From UBA2330 sp049293015 (GTDB taxonomy: Bacteria; Bacteroidota; Ignavibacteria; Tepidaquicellales; Tepidaquicellaceae): a stretch of DNA of 64,000 nucleotides. Of this stretch, positions 17,409-26,023 are shown piece by piece. The notes under the pieces were generated by a model that saw only the letters and a program-made list of their open reading frames with translations, was not told where the DNA came from and did not search any database. The stretch covers positions 3,839 to 67,838 of the forward strand of contig JBATSB010000203.1 of NCBI GenBank assembly GCA_049293015.1, in the 5' to 3' direction. Numbering within the stretch: the stretch's first letter is position 1; each line of letters opens with the position of its first letter. Position numbers and translations under genes: made by a program.

Positions 17409-19655
17409 CTAATTTAATTTCACTCTGAATCCAAAATAAAATTCCCTGCCTGAAGTCGGACCCCATACATATGAAGTATCAAAATATGGACCGAAAGGAT
17501 CGTCAGCAGAGATGATCGGATTTTGCTGTGTAAAATCGAGTAAATTTTCTACTCCGCCATACAGATCAAAATATTTAAAATTCCTGTTTACCTGCATATT
17601 TATAATTGAAAAAGGATCCGACTCTGTCGGTCTCTGATATTGAACAGGATTCGTAGCAGTAGAAGGCAGACGCTGTGTGCCAAACCATTGCAGACCTGCA
17701 TTAAATCCCCATGTATCATCAGGAAATGTATATGAAACAGTTGTCAGTATCCTATCTTCAGGATTAAAAGGCTGATCATACCAGATACCGTTATTCTCAT
17801 ATTTAAGCTGTACAAATTTATACGCAAGCTTTACATCAAGATATCTAAGAAGATTTATGTTCAGTTCCGATTGAAACACATTTGAATATGCATCTCCATT
17901 CAGATTTGAAAATAATACAGCAGTCGGATCTGAATCATAATCAGGAATAATTTTATTATCAAAATCAGTCCTGTAATAATCTAAATTCAAACTGCCGCCG
18001 TTATTTGCGATATTAAAATACCAAAGAAGATCAACTCCGTAGTTTAATATTTTTTCAGGATCGAGCTGCTCGAGAATTATTATGTCCTTTGAGCTTGCCA
18101 GTATGTTATTATATTCATTAAAAAGATTAATGGTTCTGAAACCTGTTCCAATGGAAGCTCTCATTACAAATTCATCTTCAGGCTGATATCTGAAAAGCAG
18201 TCTCGGTGTATAAATTGATTTATAAACATTATGATAATCATATCTGAAACCCGCCATGAGACTTGCTTTGTCATCAAGGAAATTGAATGAACCCTCAGCA
18301 AAGATACCCGGTATAGATTCGAGTTTCGGGTAATCGCCTGCATAGGTTTTTGTAGTTGTGTCTTCAAATACTATATTATCATCTACATCCAGATACTTAT
18401 AACTTAGTCCGGTCTTTAAAACTGTCCTGTCGGAGAAAGCTGTTTCATAAAATCCTGATGCCGTAAACGAAGTCTGAGTTCCTCTATATTTTGTAAATCC
18501 AAAATATGAATTCTGATCATAATATGATGAGTTCATATAAAGCTTGAAACTGTTATCCGATGTAAACTGCCTGCTGTAGCGGAGATATCCTTCAAACGAA
18601 TTCAGATCAGCAGTTTGTCCATAGACCTGATCACTGCCTGCATCTGTATCCTGAAAATAATCTGTCTGACCGCCTGTCCTTTCTTCATTCCAGTAACGGA
18701 AGGCAGCGTTTACATCTGTTCTGTTGACCTCTTTTACATCATCAGCATAATCCCATTTATTATAAAAAGTATATCGCGTGACAAGAGGATTATCAAGGAA
18801 ACCATCTCCGTTTTCGTCGATCCTGTCTGAGCTCTGAACTGACTGAAATGAAAAAATAGAATTGAGATTATTTCCGAATTTTTCAGCGTAATTTATATTC
18901 ACCTGTTTCTCAAGCATACTGTTCAGATATCCATTCAGCAATAGCTTATCGGAATTATTATAATTTTTCAGAATGACATTCATGATCCCGCTGATGGATT
19001 CATATCCCTGAAGTACAGAGTTCGAACCTTTTGAAACTGTGATCCTGTCAATGATCGTCCCCGGATAACTGCTGACGCCATACTTTACATTAAGTCCTGT
19101 AAGGAGAGGTACGTTATCAATAAGTATCTGAGTATACACGCCTTCGAGTCCGAGAATTTTAAGTTCCTTACTGTCGGTAAGAATGTCTGTCACTGCAACC
19201 TCGACAGAAGAATTTCTCCCGAAACAACCTGACAGATCACAGCATGCATCCTTTACCAGTTCCTGCGAAGTGATAGTTTCAGTTTTTGGTAATTCGCGTC
19301 CGATAAAGGATGAGCCTCTGTCATCACTTACAATTATTTCCTCAGTAGTTGAGTTTGGAATAAGAATAATTTTCAGATTCAAATCATTACCAACCTCGAC
19401 TGTATCTGCAGAAAATCCAATATAAGAAACAACTATTCTTTTATCAGAAATACCTTCTGCAGATATTTCGAATTTTCCTTTCTCATCAGTAATCGTACCT
19501 TTCTTAGTATTTATCCATTTGATAATAGCGGCATCGAGAGTTTCATTTTTATTATTGACCTTACCATACACGATACCGCTGATATTTTGAGAGAATAATT
19601 CAGATGCAAAAAGTGATGAAACAAATAATATTATAAAGATTAATTTATTCGACAT
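17409..19655 (-). CDS. TonB-dependent outer-membrane receptor
   Basis: A 748-residue receptor from the ATG at 19655 (a GTG five codons upstream is also possible). After a signal peptide ending ELFSQ comes a carboxypeptidase-like regulatory beta-sandwich (about 22-105), then the plug domain with ETITSQELVKDACCDLSGCFGR and GLNVKYGVSSYPGTIIDR, then a 22-strand barrel ending REFYFGFRVKLN. The plug carries an unusual CC...C cluster in KDACCDLSGC. The gene overlaps the YHS/TRASH gene stop by 11 bases, implying coupled translation. Metal or metallophore uptake is inferred from this neighbour rather than from the barrel itself. Confidence 0.9.
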   Translation of the reverse strand: MSNKLIFIILFVSSLFASELFSQNISGIVYGKVNNKNETLDAAIIKWINTKKGTITDEKGKFEISAEGISDKRIVVSYIGFSADTVEVGNDLNLKIILIPNSTTEEIIVSDDRGSSFIGRELPKTETITSQELVKDACCDLSGCFGRNSSVEVAVTDILTDSKELKILGLEGVYTQILIDNVPLLTGLNVKYGVSSYPGTIIDRITVSKGSNSVLQGYESISGIMNVILKNYNNSDKLLLNGYLNSMLEKQVNINYAEKFGNNLNSIFSFQSVQSSDRIDENGDGFLDNPLVTRYTFYNKWDYADDVKEVNRTDVNAAFRYWNEERTGGQTDYFQDTDAGSDQVYGQTADLNSFEGYLRYSRQFTSDNSFKLYMNSSYYDQNSYFGFTKYRGTQTSFTASGFYETAFSDRTVLKTGLSYKYLDVDDNIVFEDTTTKTYAGDYPKLESIPGIFAEGSFNFLDDKASLMAGFRYDYHNVYKSIYTPRLLFRYQPEDEFVMRASIGTGFRTINLFNEYNNILASSKDIIILEQLDPEKILNYGVDLLWYFNIANNGGSLNLDYYRTDFDNKIIPDYDSDPTAVLFSNLNGDAYSNVFQSELNINLLRYLDVKLAYKFVQLKYENNGIWYDQPFNPEDRILTTVSYTFPDDTWGFNAGLQWFGTQRLPSTATNPVQYQRPTESDPFSIINMQVNRNFKYFDLYGGVENLLDFTQQNPIISADDPFGPYFDTSYVWGPTSGREFYFGFRVKLN

Positions 19656-20028
19656 CTTTTTTATTATCACTTAACACTTTATCCGGATCTTTTTCAAAAG
19701 TTTCTTTACAACCGTCATTACAAAAATAATATTTCACATTATCATGAGTGGAAAATGTTTCCTTTTTTCCGTCATCATCCTGACATACCGGACACCATAG
19801 ATTACCGGCAAGATATTTTGCAGGTTCTTTTTTGAATGCCTTTAAACATACTTCGCAGCAAAGTTCGACAGTATTATTAAAGTAAACATAAGTTACGACG
19901 TCTGCACCCAATTCCTCACCGCTGACGACGCATGTCTTTACTGAATCCTGATTATTTGCAAGTGTATTGCTGTTTTGTGAAAATGAAAAAGCGATGAATA
20001 ACAGAGCAATTACGATAATTGTTTTCAT
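19645..20028 (-). CDS. Exported protein with two YHS/TRASH-type metal-binding units
   Basis: A signal peptide (about residues 1-24) precedes two cysteine units. The first has CVVSGEEL and, after a short strand, LCCEVCLKAFKKEPAKYL. The second has CPVC, then FCNDGCKETFEKDPDKVL. Both end in the F-x-K-x-P-x-K pattern typical of YHS/TRASH domains, which bind copper or other soft metals. In a periplasmic setting this suggests a metal chaperone or sensor that works with the receptor encoded just downstream. The metal is not determined by sequence alone. Confidence 0.82.
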   Translation of the reverse strand: MKTIIVIALLFIAFSFSQNSNTLANNQDSVKTCVVSGEELGADVVTYVYFNNTVELCCEVCLKAFKKEPAKYLAGNLWCPVCQDDDGKKETFSTHDNVKYYFCNDGCKETFEKDPDKVLSDNKKDVE

Positions 20029-20092
20029 AAATAGATTATATAGTTTAAGTTTTTTAAAAATTTAATATTAGGTGTAGATCAATTTTTCAAAT

Positions 20093-20110
20093 ACAGGAAA
20101 TATTTCCTGT
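20093..20110. promoter_or_regulatory. 18-bp perfect palindrome upstream of the YHS-TonB receptor pair
   Basis: ACAGGAAATATTTCCTGT is a perfect 18-base dyad, 65-82 bases upstream of the YHS/TRASH start codon. Position and symmetry suit an operator for a dimeric regulator. It has no T-run on either side, so it is not an ordinary terminator. No regulator gene is adjacent. Confidence 0.45.
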
Positions 20111-20151
20111 TAGAAATAAATTGACATAGTGAACGAAATTGATTTGTAAGT

Positions 20152-20577
20152 CTAAATTCTGAAACTGGAATTTAAAGTGCAGACATCTCTGACTGAGAAA
20201 TTAATGTTGTATTGATAAGAATTGAATTCTGACTGAACAGATTGTTTTAAACTTGTAGAGTTATTGCAGTAGTATTGTGAATATAGTTTTACTTTAGAAT
20301 CTTTTACGAAAGGAAGACAAGGTTCTGAATGTTCATACTTTTCTGTATGAATTTCACAGCAATCCATTTTGGTAATCATTTCCTCATGAATGCCCGGTAA
20401 TTCACAGCAGACATCTTGTTCACAACATTCATCTTCAGTTTCCTTTTCACATGTCATATGAGTATTTCCATCGCTGACACATGAATGATGTATGAGTGCA
20501 AATGAAAAACTTCCTGAGAAGAAAATAATGAATGAAATTAAAACAGGAATGATATTTTTGATTTTAAGAATTTTCAC
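20152..20577 (-). CDS. Small Cys/His-rich exported protein
   Basis: 141 residues starting at GTG, with a signal peptide ending near SFSFA. The mature part begins HHSCV and then carries dense cysteines (ECCEQDVCCELPG, KMDCCEIH) and acidic residues in the first 90 positions. The pattern HxC ... CC ... resembles the small HYC_CC_PP proteins that accompany metal transporters in Bacteroidota, though the C-terminal prolines of that family are weak here. It lies upstream of the YHS and TonB genes in the same direction. A periplasmic metal ligand is likely; its exact role is unknown. Confidence 0.65.
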   Translation of the reverse strand: MKILKIKNIIPVLISFIIFFSGSFSFALIHHSCVSDGNTHMTCEKETEDECCEQDVCCELPGIHEEMITKMDCCEIHTEKYEHSEPCLPFVKDSKVKLYSQYYCNNSTSLKQSVQSEFNSYQYNINFSVRDVCTLNSSFRI

Positions 20578-20632
20578 AGGCTAAAAATAACAATAATGAA
20601 GCAAAGATAAAACACTTTTTTGAGGTTCAGAT

Positions 20633-21631
20633 TTATTTATTATTTTTTTGCATAAGATTTATAATTACTCTGACCATCATTTCTTTTTCAGAAGGTTTTG
20701 ATTCGGCTATCATTAGAGTCAGTGCAACCAAAGTATTATTTTCAATTTTTTTGGATCCGTCCTTTGCGTAAAGCAATCCATTTCTTTCCAGAAACCAAAT
20801 AAACAAAAATGCTGCAATACGTTTATTTCCATCAGTGAATGAATGATTTTTTACAATGAAATATAAAAGATGCGCTGCTTTATTTTCTGCACCGGGATAA
20901 AGTTCTTTTTTTCTGTATGTCTGATAAATATTTCCAAGTGAACTTTTCAAAGACCCGTCTTTTTCTTTTCCAAAAAGATCAGATCCTCCGAATTTTTCTT
21001 TCAGCATATTTACAGCTTTCTGTGCTTCTTCATAAGTAATCTTAAATTTATCTTTTGAAGTCTTTAAAGATTTTTTCATAGTCTGATGATCATACTGATC
21101 TAAAAGGTCGAGAGCATGTGTATAATCGGTTATTACTTTGAGTAATCCGGTTGCTTCTGAAGAAGTAAGTTGCTTTCGTTCTATAATATTCTCAAGCAGC
21201 TTTACAGTATTTTTTAATTCAATGAAATTCAGTTCAGTATCTTTCAGACGCTTTTCGTTAATTGTGTATCCTTTTATGAGAAATTCTTTAAGTCTTTGAG
21301 TTGCCCAGATTCGGAATTGTGTTCCCAATTTGGAATTAACCCGATATCCAACTGATATAATGGCATCCAAATTAAAGTATTCAATTTTCCTAGTGATATT
21401 TCTGCCCGCTTCATTTTGAACTGTTGCATTTTTTGCAACAGTTGAAGTCTTTTTCAATTCACCTTCTTTATAAATATTTTTTAAATGTCGGGATATAACA
21501 GATTTATCTCTTCCGAAAAGATCAGATATCTGATTTAAAGAAAGCCATACAGTATCAGTAGCAAACCGAACTTCAATTTGAGTCTTTTTTTCATTTGTCT
21601 TATATATTAATATTTCATCTTTATTTTTCAT
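20633..21631 (-). CDS. RhuM-like N-terminal domain fused to a Fic/Doc domain
   Basis: 332 residues. The first 130 match the RhuM (virulence protein) family: VWLSLNQISDLFGRDKSVISRHLKNIYKEGEL, then KIEYFNLDAIISVGYRVNS and WATQRLKEFLIKGY, probably DNA-binding. The C-terminal 180 form a Fic/Doc fold with the catalytic loop HSFTDGNKR at 263-271, which has the His and the phosphate-binding Asn and Arg. Fic enzymes attach AMP or another phosphate-containing group to proteins; Doc phosphorylates EF-Tu. No separate antitoxin gene is adjacent, so RhuM may act as built-in regulator. It is a single gene, 54 bases upstream of the metal operon. Confidence 0.85.
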   Translation of the reverse strand: MKNKDEILIYKTNEKKTQIEVRFATDTVWLSLNQISDLFGRDKSVISRHLKNIYKEGELKKTSTVAKNATVQNEAGRNITRKIEYFNLDAIISVGYRVNSKLGTQFRIWATQRLKEFLIKGYTINEKRLKDTELNFIELKNTVKLLENIIERKQLTSSEATGLLKVITDYTHALDLLDQYDHQTMKKSLKTSKDKFKITYEEAQKAVNMLKEKFGGSDLFGKEKDGSLKSSLGNIYQTYRKKELYPGAENKAAHLLYFIVKNHSFTDGNKRIAAFLFIWFLERNGLLYAKDGSKKIENNTLVALTLMIAESKPSEKEMMVRVIINLMQKNNK

Positions 21632-22030
21632 ATCTGTCAGATTTTATTTTATAAATGATTCAAAATTATGCTTTAAACCTTACATAATCTATACCGATAT
21701 TACTTAAATACAACATTCCAAAGTTTCTACTTTTAAATTACATTTAGGTCATCTAAAACAAAAAGATCTTATAGTTACGATTTGTTTAATTTTGTTTCGT
21801 CAAATATTTTTTAATATCAGCAATTTATTTAAAAAATGCTTTGACAGATATAAAATAAATAATTTCAAAATTTAATTAAAGGATACCAAAATGATACTAT
21901 GAAATTAAGTAAATAATTGTTAAATAAATTTTAAAAACAGGAATTTTTGCAAACAAAAAATGAGATTGAAAATATAAATCAATTTCAATACGTTACAAAA
22001 GTCCCAAAGGAATTTACGAAATAGAATAAT
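21632..22030. other. Divergent intergenic region
   Basis: 399 bases between the RhuM-Fic gene and the Ycf48-like gene, AT-rich, expected to hold two promoters. No RNA gene, hairpin array or small coding frame was seen. Confidence 0.55.
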
Positions 22031-23402
22031 ATGAAAAGCAAAAAACTCATTACCGAAAAGATCTCATCTCTGATATATGCAGTTAGTATTCTCATATTTA
22101 TTATTGGGTTTAATTTTTCTGATAATCCGCCGTCCGGGTGGGAGCTTCAGCAGTTGCCATTTCTAAATAATAGAGATCTTAGAGATATGGTGTTTACTGA
22201 TAGTCTTACCGGATATGCTATCACTAAAGGTAGTAATAATGGTGATTCGGATTATGTGATCAAGACTACCAACAGTGGAAATAACTGGTTTAAAGTTTAT
22301 ACTATTTTCGCCGGTATGAATAAGATAAATTTTCCAAATTCAATTACGGGATATATCTGCGGAACAAAATACCCGGATATTACCAGTATTGTTTTAAAAA
22401 CTACAAACAGTGGTATTAGCTGGATTTATTTGAATGCACAATTCGCAAAAGAATTCAAAGATATGTCGGTATTAAATAAAGATACCTTATGGATAACCGA
22501 TCCAAACGGATTCAACGGGGGAATTTTCAGAACTGATAACGGCGGGAGCAGCTGGTATACTCAGTATTATACTTTTGGAGGAAATCCCGAAAAAATTTAC
22601 ATGTATAATTCTCAAATGGGATTCATGGCAAACACAGGTCAGTTGTTTAAAACAATTAACGGAGGATTCAACTGGACATTCTTGCCCGGCATTGATGGAT
22701 TTTATGATATGTTTTTTGTGGATACTCTGACAGGTTGGAAAAGCAGTGATAGTGTCAAAAAAACTACAGATGGAGGATTAACCTGGACAACTCAAAAGGT
22801 TAAGAATTCTGGTAATTTAGTTATGCTTAGATCCGTATTCAATTTTTCGAATATTGGAAGAGACACGATTTATGGAGTTGGTGCAGCTGTTGAATATCCA
22901 AATCTACAGGGGAGAGGAATAGTTCATAGAACAACCAATGGAGGATTAAATTGGTCATTTCAAATACCTGATACTGCATATCACTTAAGTGAGATGTTTT
23001 TATCCAATTTTTATAATAATCAAACCGGATGGGAATATACATTTTCGCACGGTATATTTACTAAAACCGGAGGCGATAGTGTATATATTCCTATAACAAG
23101 TATAAAAGAGAATTCTTTAATTATACCAACAGATTATTCATTGTCTCAAAATTATCCAAATCCATTCAATCCAAATACTATCATAAGTTACGAGTTACGA
23201 GTTACGAATTACGAGTTACGTGGAACTAAAAATATATAATGTACAAGGTAAAGAACTTAAAACATTTGTAAACAGAAAACAAAATTCAGGAAAGCATATA
23301 ATAGAATTCGAAGGGAACGGAATATCGAGCGGTGTTTATTTTTACAGTCTGTATCTTGACAACATTTTAATTGATACAAAAAAAATGTTACTGATCAGAT
23401 AA
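22031..23402 (+). pseudogene. Ycf48-type propeller T9SS protein, sorting domain out of frame
   Basis: The first frame (22031-23239) encodes a leader and then six or more blades with the Ycf48/BNR signature (TTNSGNNWF, TDNGGSSWY, TINGGFNWT, TTDGGLTWT, TTNGGLNWS). It reaches NYPNPFNPNTIISYEL and then runs out of frame to a stop at 23237-23239. The rest of the sorting domain, VELKIYNVQGKELKTF to KKMLLIR, lies in another frame ending at 23402. The break coincides with five copies of a 7-base repeat. Removing one unit joins both parts into a 454-residue protein reading SYELRITSYVELK, a normal sorting-domain sequence. It is therefore either a switchable gene, a recent mutation or an assembly error. 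Confidence 0.8.
23186..23220 (+). repeat. Five-copy heptanucleotide repeat inside a coding region
   Basis: Five consecutive 7-base units AGTTACG, the fourth being AATTACG. Because 7 is not a multiple of 3, every gain or loss of a unit changes the frame of the downstream sorting domain. Four or seven units would keep it in frame; five does not. The same units appear between genes at 52736-52770 and 63873-63956. Confidence 0.95.
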
Positions 23403-23419
23403 ACTAAGCAAATTACATA

Positions 23420-24328
23420 ATGAAAAATAAAATTATAATATCAGCATTACTTGTGATCGGGGCACTCGCTTTTTTATATAAGGATGAATTCTCATCTGCT
23501 AAAACTGAGAAAGTTCCTGTACAGGAAAGTTCGGAAATTATCCGCACTATCAGCAAAGAGCGTCAGACTGAATTATTGGATTATCTCGCTTCAGCAAAAT
23601 ATTATAAACTTGAAAGTGAATCTGATTTTAAGGAAAGTGAGACAGGCACTGTGATCAGCGATCGATCGGAATTTGGCAAAGGCGAAAATGTAATATTCTG
23701 CAATACGGAAACAGATAAGCCGGGCTATGTTTTAAAAGGTGCAGACTTTTTTACAAGATCGGATTCTCTGAATTCAAAATGGCTCAATGATACACTTCAT
23801 CAGTTTTACATAAATACAAGACTCCGGATAAAAAGAGATCTGATAATTCCGAGAAAAGAAAATTATAACGATCAAAACATAATGACACCCATCGGCAGGC
23901 TTGAGATTGTGAATATAAAAGGAAAGGTCATTATAGAAGTTGAAATTACTGCAAAAGATTTTATAGGAACCGATCCGGATGATCCCGGCAGAATGGATTA
24001 CAGCGGAGATTATCTCGAAAGCTTCGGCGGTAGGCTGCAAATGGATTCTCTAATAATATTTTCGGGAAAGGATCTGAATCCAGACGGAAAGATATCTGCT
24101 GCCCGAAGTAAAGTGGATTACCGGATTTACTGGTATGGATTTACAGATGTATGGATAGATCATGTGATAGTTAAAAATGATGTTGCAAGAGATCTTCTGA
24201 ACGGAGATTATGATTCATATCTCAGCTCGATGACTGACATTGAAAATATAGACTTTAAAAATTTTAAATCTACTCAGTATCCTTTGGTTTGTTATGATTA
24301 TATCTTGAAGAAAATTCAAGTAAAGTGA
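23420..24328 (+). CDS. Exported protein of unknown function
   Basis: 302 residues beginning with a hydrophobic segment (IIISALLVIGALAFLY, residues 5-20) that is either a signal peptide or an N-terminal anchor. The rest is soluble, mixed alpha/beta by eye. Notable stretches are IGRLEIVNIKGKVIIEVEI and the charged glycine-rich region DPDDPGRMDYSGDYLESFGG near residues 180-205. No family was recognised. The gene starts 17 bases after the Ycf48-like sorting domain and could be expressed with it. An octamer-repeat hairpin follows its stop. Confidence 0.7.
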   Translation: MKNKIIISALLVIGALAFLYKDEFSSAKTEKVPVQESSEIIRTISKERQTELLDYLASAKYYKLESESDFKESETGTVISDRSEFGKGENVIFCNTETDKPGYVLKGADFFTRSDSLNSKWLNDTLHQFYINTRLRIKRDLIIPRKENYNDQNIMTPIGRLEIVNIKGKVIIEVEITAKDFIGTDPDDPGRMDYSGDYLESFGGRLQMDSLIIFSGKDLNPDGKISAARSKVDYRIYWYGFTDVWIDHVIVKNDVARDLLNGDYDSYLSSMTDIENIDFKNFKSTQYPLVCYDYILKKIQVK

Positions 24329-24381
24329 AAGTTTTTTGGTTACTTAAAATTCACATTCTTCTAAAACGTTTTGAATTTTAC

Positions 24382-24465
24382 CTCTAAGGCTCTAAGACTC
24401 TAAGGCTTTAAGTTAAAAACCATTAAAGAATAAACTCCTTTGAGCCTTTGAGTCTTGGAGGCAAA
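24382..24465. repeat. Inverted octanucleotide arrays forming a hairpin
   Basis: Four units like CTCTAAGG at 24382-24413 face three reverse-complement units (CTTTGAGC, CTTTGAGT, CTTGGAGG) at 24438-24461, with a 24-base loop. It lies 54 bases after the preceding stop codon, as expected of a transcript end. A second, weaker stem (AACCCTC/GAGGGTT, 24544-24587) follows. Confidence 0.8.
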
Positions 24466-24636
24466 AAACAAATTCTAATTTCTTTAAAGAATTAAGTTTT
24501 ATCATTTATTATTGAACATAAAAGCATTAGTTTCAGAAAAACCAACCCTCTTACATCCCTCTAAATAATCTGAAGGATTGGAGGGTTAATTTATTTAAGA
24601 GCATTATTCAAATAAGTTGCCTTAATAAATTTATAA

Positions 24637-24666
24637 AAATTCAAATTCAAATTTAAATTTAAATTT
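24637..24666 (+). repeat. Hexanucleotide tandem repeat upstream of rimO
   Basis: Five 6-base units: AAATTC twice and then AAATTT three times. The array ends 19 bases before the rimO start codon, so copy number could alter spacing in the promoter or leader. Confidence 0.75.
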
Positions 24667-24685
24667 AATATAGTTTTAAAATTTA

Positions 24686-25987
24686 ATGAAAGTTAAAAAA
24701 GATAAAGTAAAACTAATTACTCTCGGATGTTCTAAAAACCTTGTGGATTCTGAATTCATAATGTCGCAGCTTAAGTCTAATGACATTGAAATGGTAGAAG
24801 ATGAAAATGATGCTGAGAATGTGATCATTAATACATGCGGGTTTATTGAAAATGCCAAGAAGGAATCTATCGATACGATAATCAGAGCTGTCGAAAGAAA
24901 GAATAAAGGACTTTTGAAAAATGTATATGTGGCTGGATGTCTGTCGGACAGATATAAAGATGAACTGGAAAAAGATATTCCTGAAGTAGATAAATATTTC
25001 GGAGCAACTGATAAACCAAATACAATTATTGGAATCTTAAAAGAACTTGGAGGAGATTATAAAAGTGAACTGCTTGGTGAGAGAAGCTTAACAACTCCTT
25101 CACATTTTGCGTACCTGAAGATCAGTGAAGGCTGCGATAATCCATGTTCATTCTGCGCAATACCAATAATGCGCGGCGGACACAGATCAAAACCTCTCGA
25201 TCAGATAATAATGGAAGCTCAAATACTTGCTTCAAAAGGAGTCAAAGAAATTATTGTCATCGGTCAGGATACTACTTATTGGGGTTTTGATATAAACAGA
25301 AAAAGAGAATTGTCACAAGTTCTCAGAGAGTTGTCTAATATAAAAGGAATTGAATGGATAAGATTAATGTATGCTTATCCTTCGAGATTTCCTGAAGATG
25401 TAATTGAAGTCATCAGAGATACACCAAATATTTGTAATTATATTGATATACCTGTTCAGCATATTACAGATAACGTATTGAAATCAATGAGAAGAGGGAT
25501 CACGAAAAAGATTCTGACGAATCTTTTGGAAAAGCTCAGAAATGACATTCCGGGTATTGCAGTAAGGACAACTTTTATAGTCGGATATCCGGATGAAACT
25601 GAAAAAGATTTTATGGAATTAACAGAGTACATAAAGGAATATGAATTTGACCGATTAGGTGTTTTTACATATTCACATGAGGATGGAACAACTGCTGCTG
25701 AAATACCGGACAGAATTCCGCTTAAGGAAAAACTTTCGAGACAAAAACATTTAATGGATATTCAGAAAGAAATTTCAATTAAGAGAAACATGAATTCAAA
25801 TAATGAAGTACTAAAGGTATTGATAGACAGAAAAGAAAACGGATATTTTATTGGAAGAAGTTACAGAGACGCACCTGAGATAGATCAGGAAATTTATATA
25901 AGCAATACTGACTTGATGACAGGTGAGTTTTATAATGTAAAAATATTTGATTCTGAAGAGTTTGATCTCTTTGGAGAAATAGTTTAA
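24686..25987 (+). CDS. rimO: Ribosomal protein S12 methylthiotransferase
   Basis: RimO is a radical-SAM enzyme that adds a methylthio group to the conserved aspartate of ribosomal protein S12. The N-terminal domain has three cluster cysteines (LGCSKNLVDSE, INTCGF, AGCLSDR); the radical-SAM motif C-x3-C-x2-C is CDNPCSFC near residue 151. A C-terminal TRAM domain carries the last 65 residues. LGCSKN, as opposed to the MiaB form LGCQMN, together with IPIMRGGHRSK, places it in the RimO branch. Length 433 residues is normal. It is followed by the GWxTD gene after 36 bases. Confidence 0.95.
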   Translation: MKVKKDKVKLITLGCSKNLVDSEFIMSQLKSNDIEMVEDENDAENVIINTCGFIENAKKESIDTIIRAVERKNKGLLKNVYVAGCLSDRYKDELEKDIPEVDKYFGATDKPNTIIGILKELGGDYKSELLGERSLTTPSHFAYLKISEGCDNPCSFCAIPIMRGGHRSKPLDQIIMEAQILASKGVKEIIVIGQDTTYWGFDINRKRELSQVLRELSNIKGIEWIRLMYAYPSRFPEDVIEVIRDTPNICNYIDIPVQHITDNVLKSMRRGITKKILTNLLEKLRNDIPGIAVRTTFIVGYPDETEKDFMELTEYIKEYEFDRLGVFTYSHEDGTTAAEIPDRIPLKEKLSRQKHLMDIQKEISIKRNMNSNNEVLKVLIDRKENGYFIGRSYRDAPEIDQEIYISNTDLMTGEFYNVKIFDSEEFDLFGEIV

Positions 25988-26023
25988 AATAATTACTAAA
26001 ATTAATAACAAAAGGGGTTTGCC

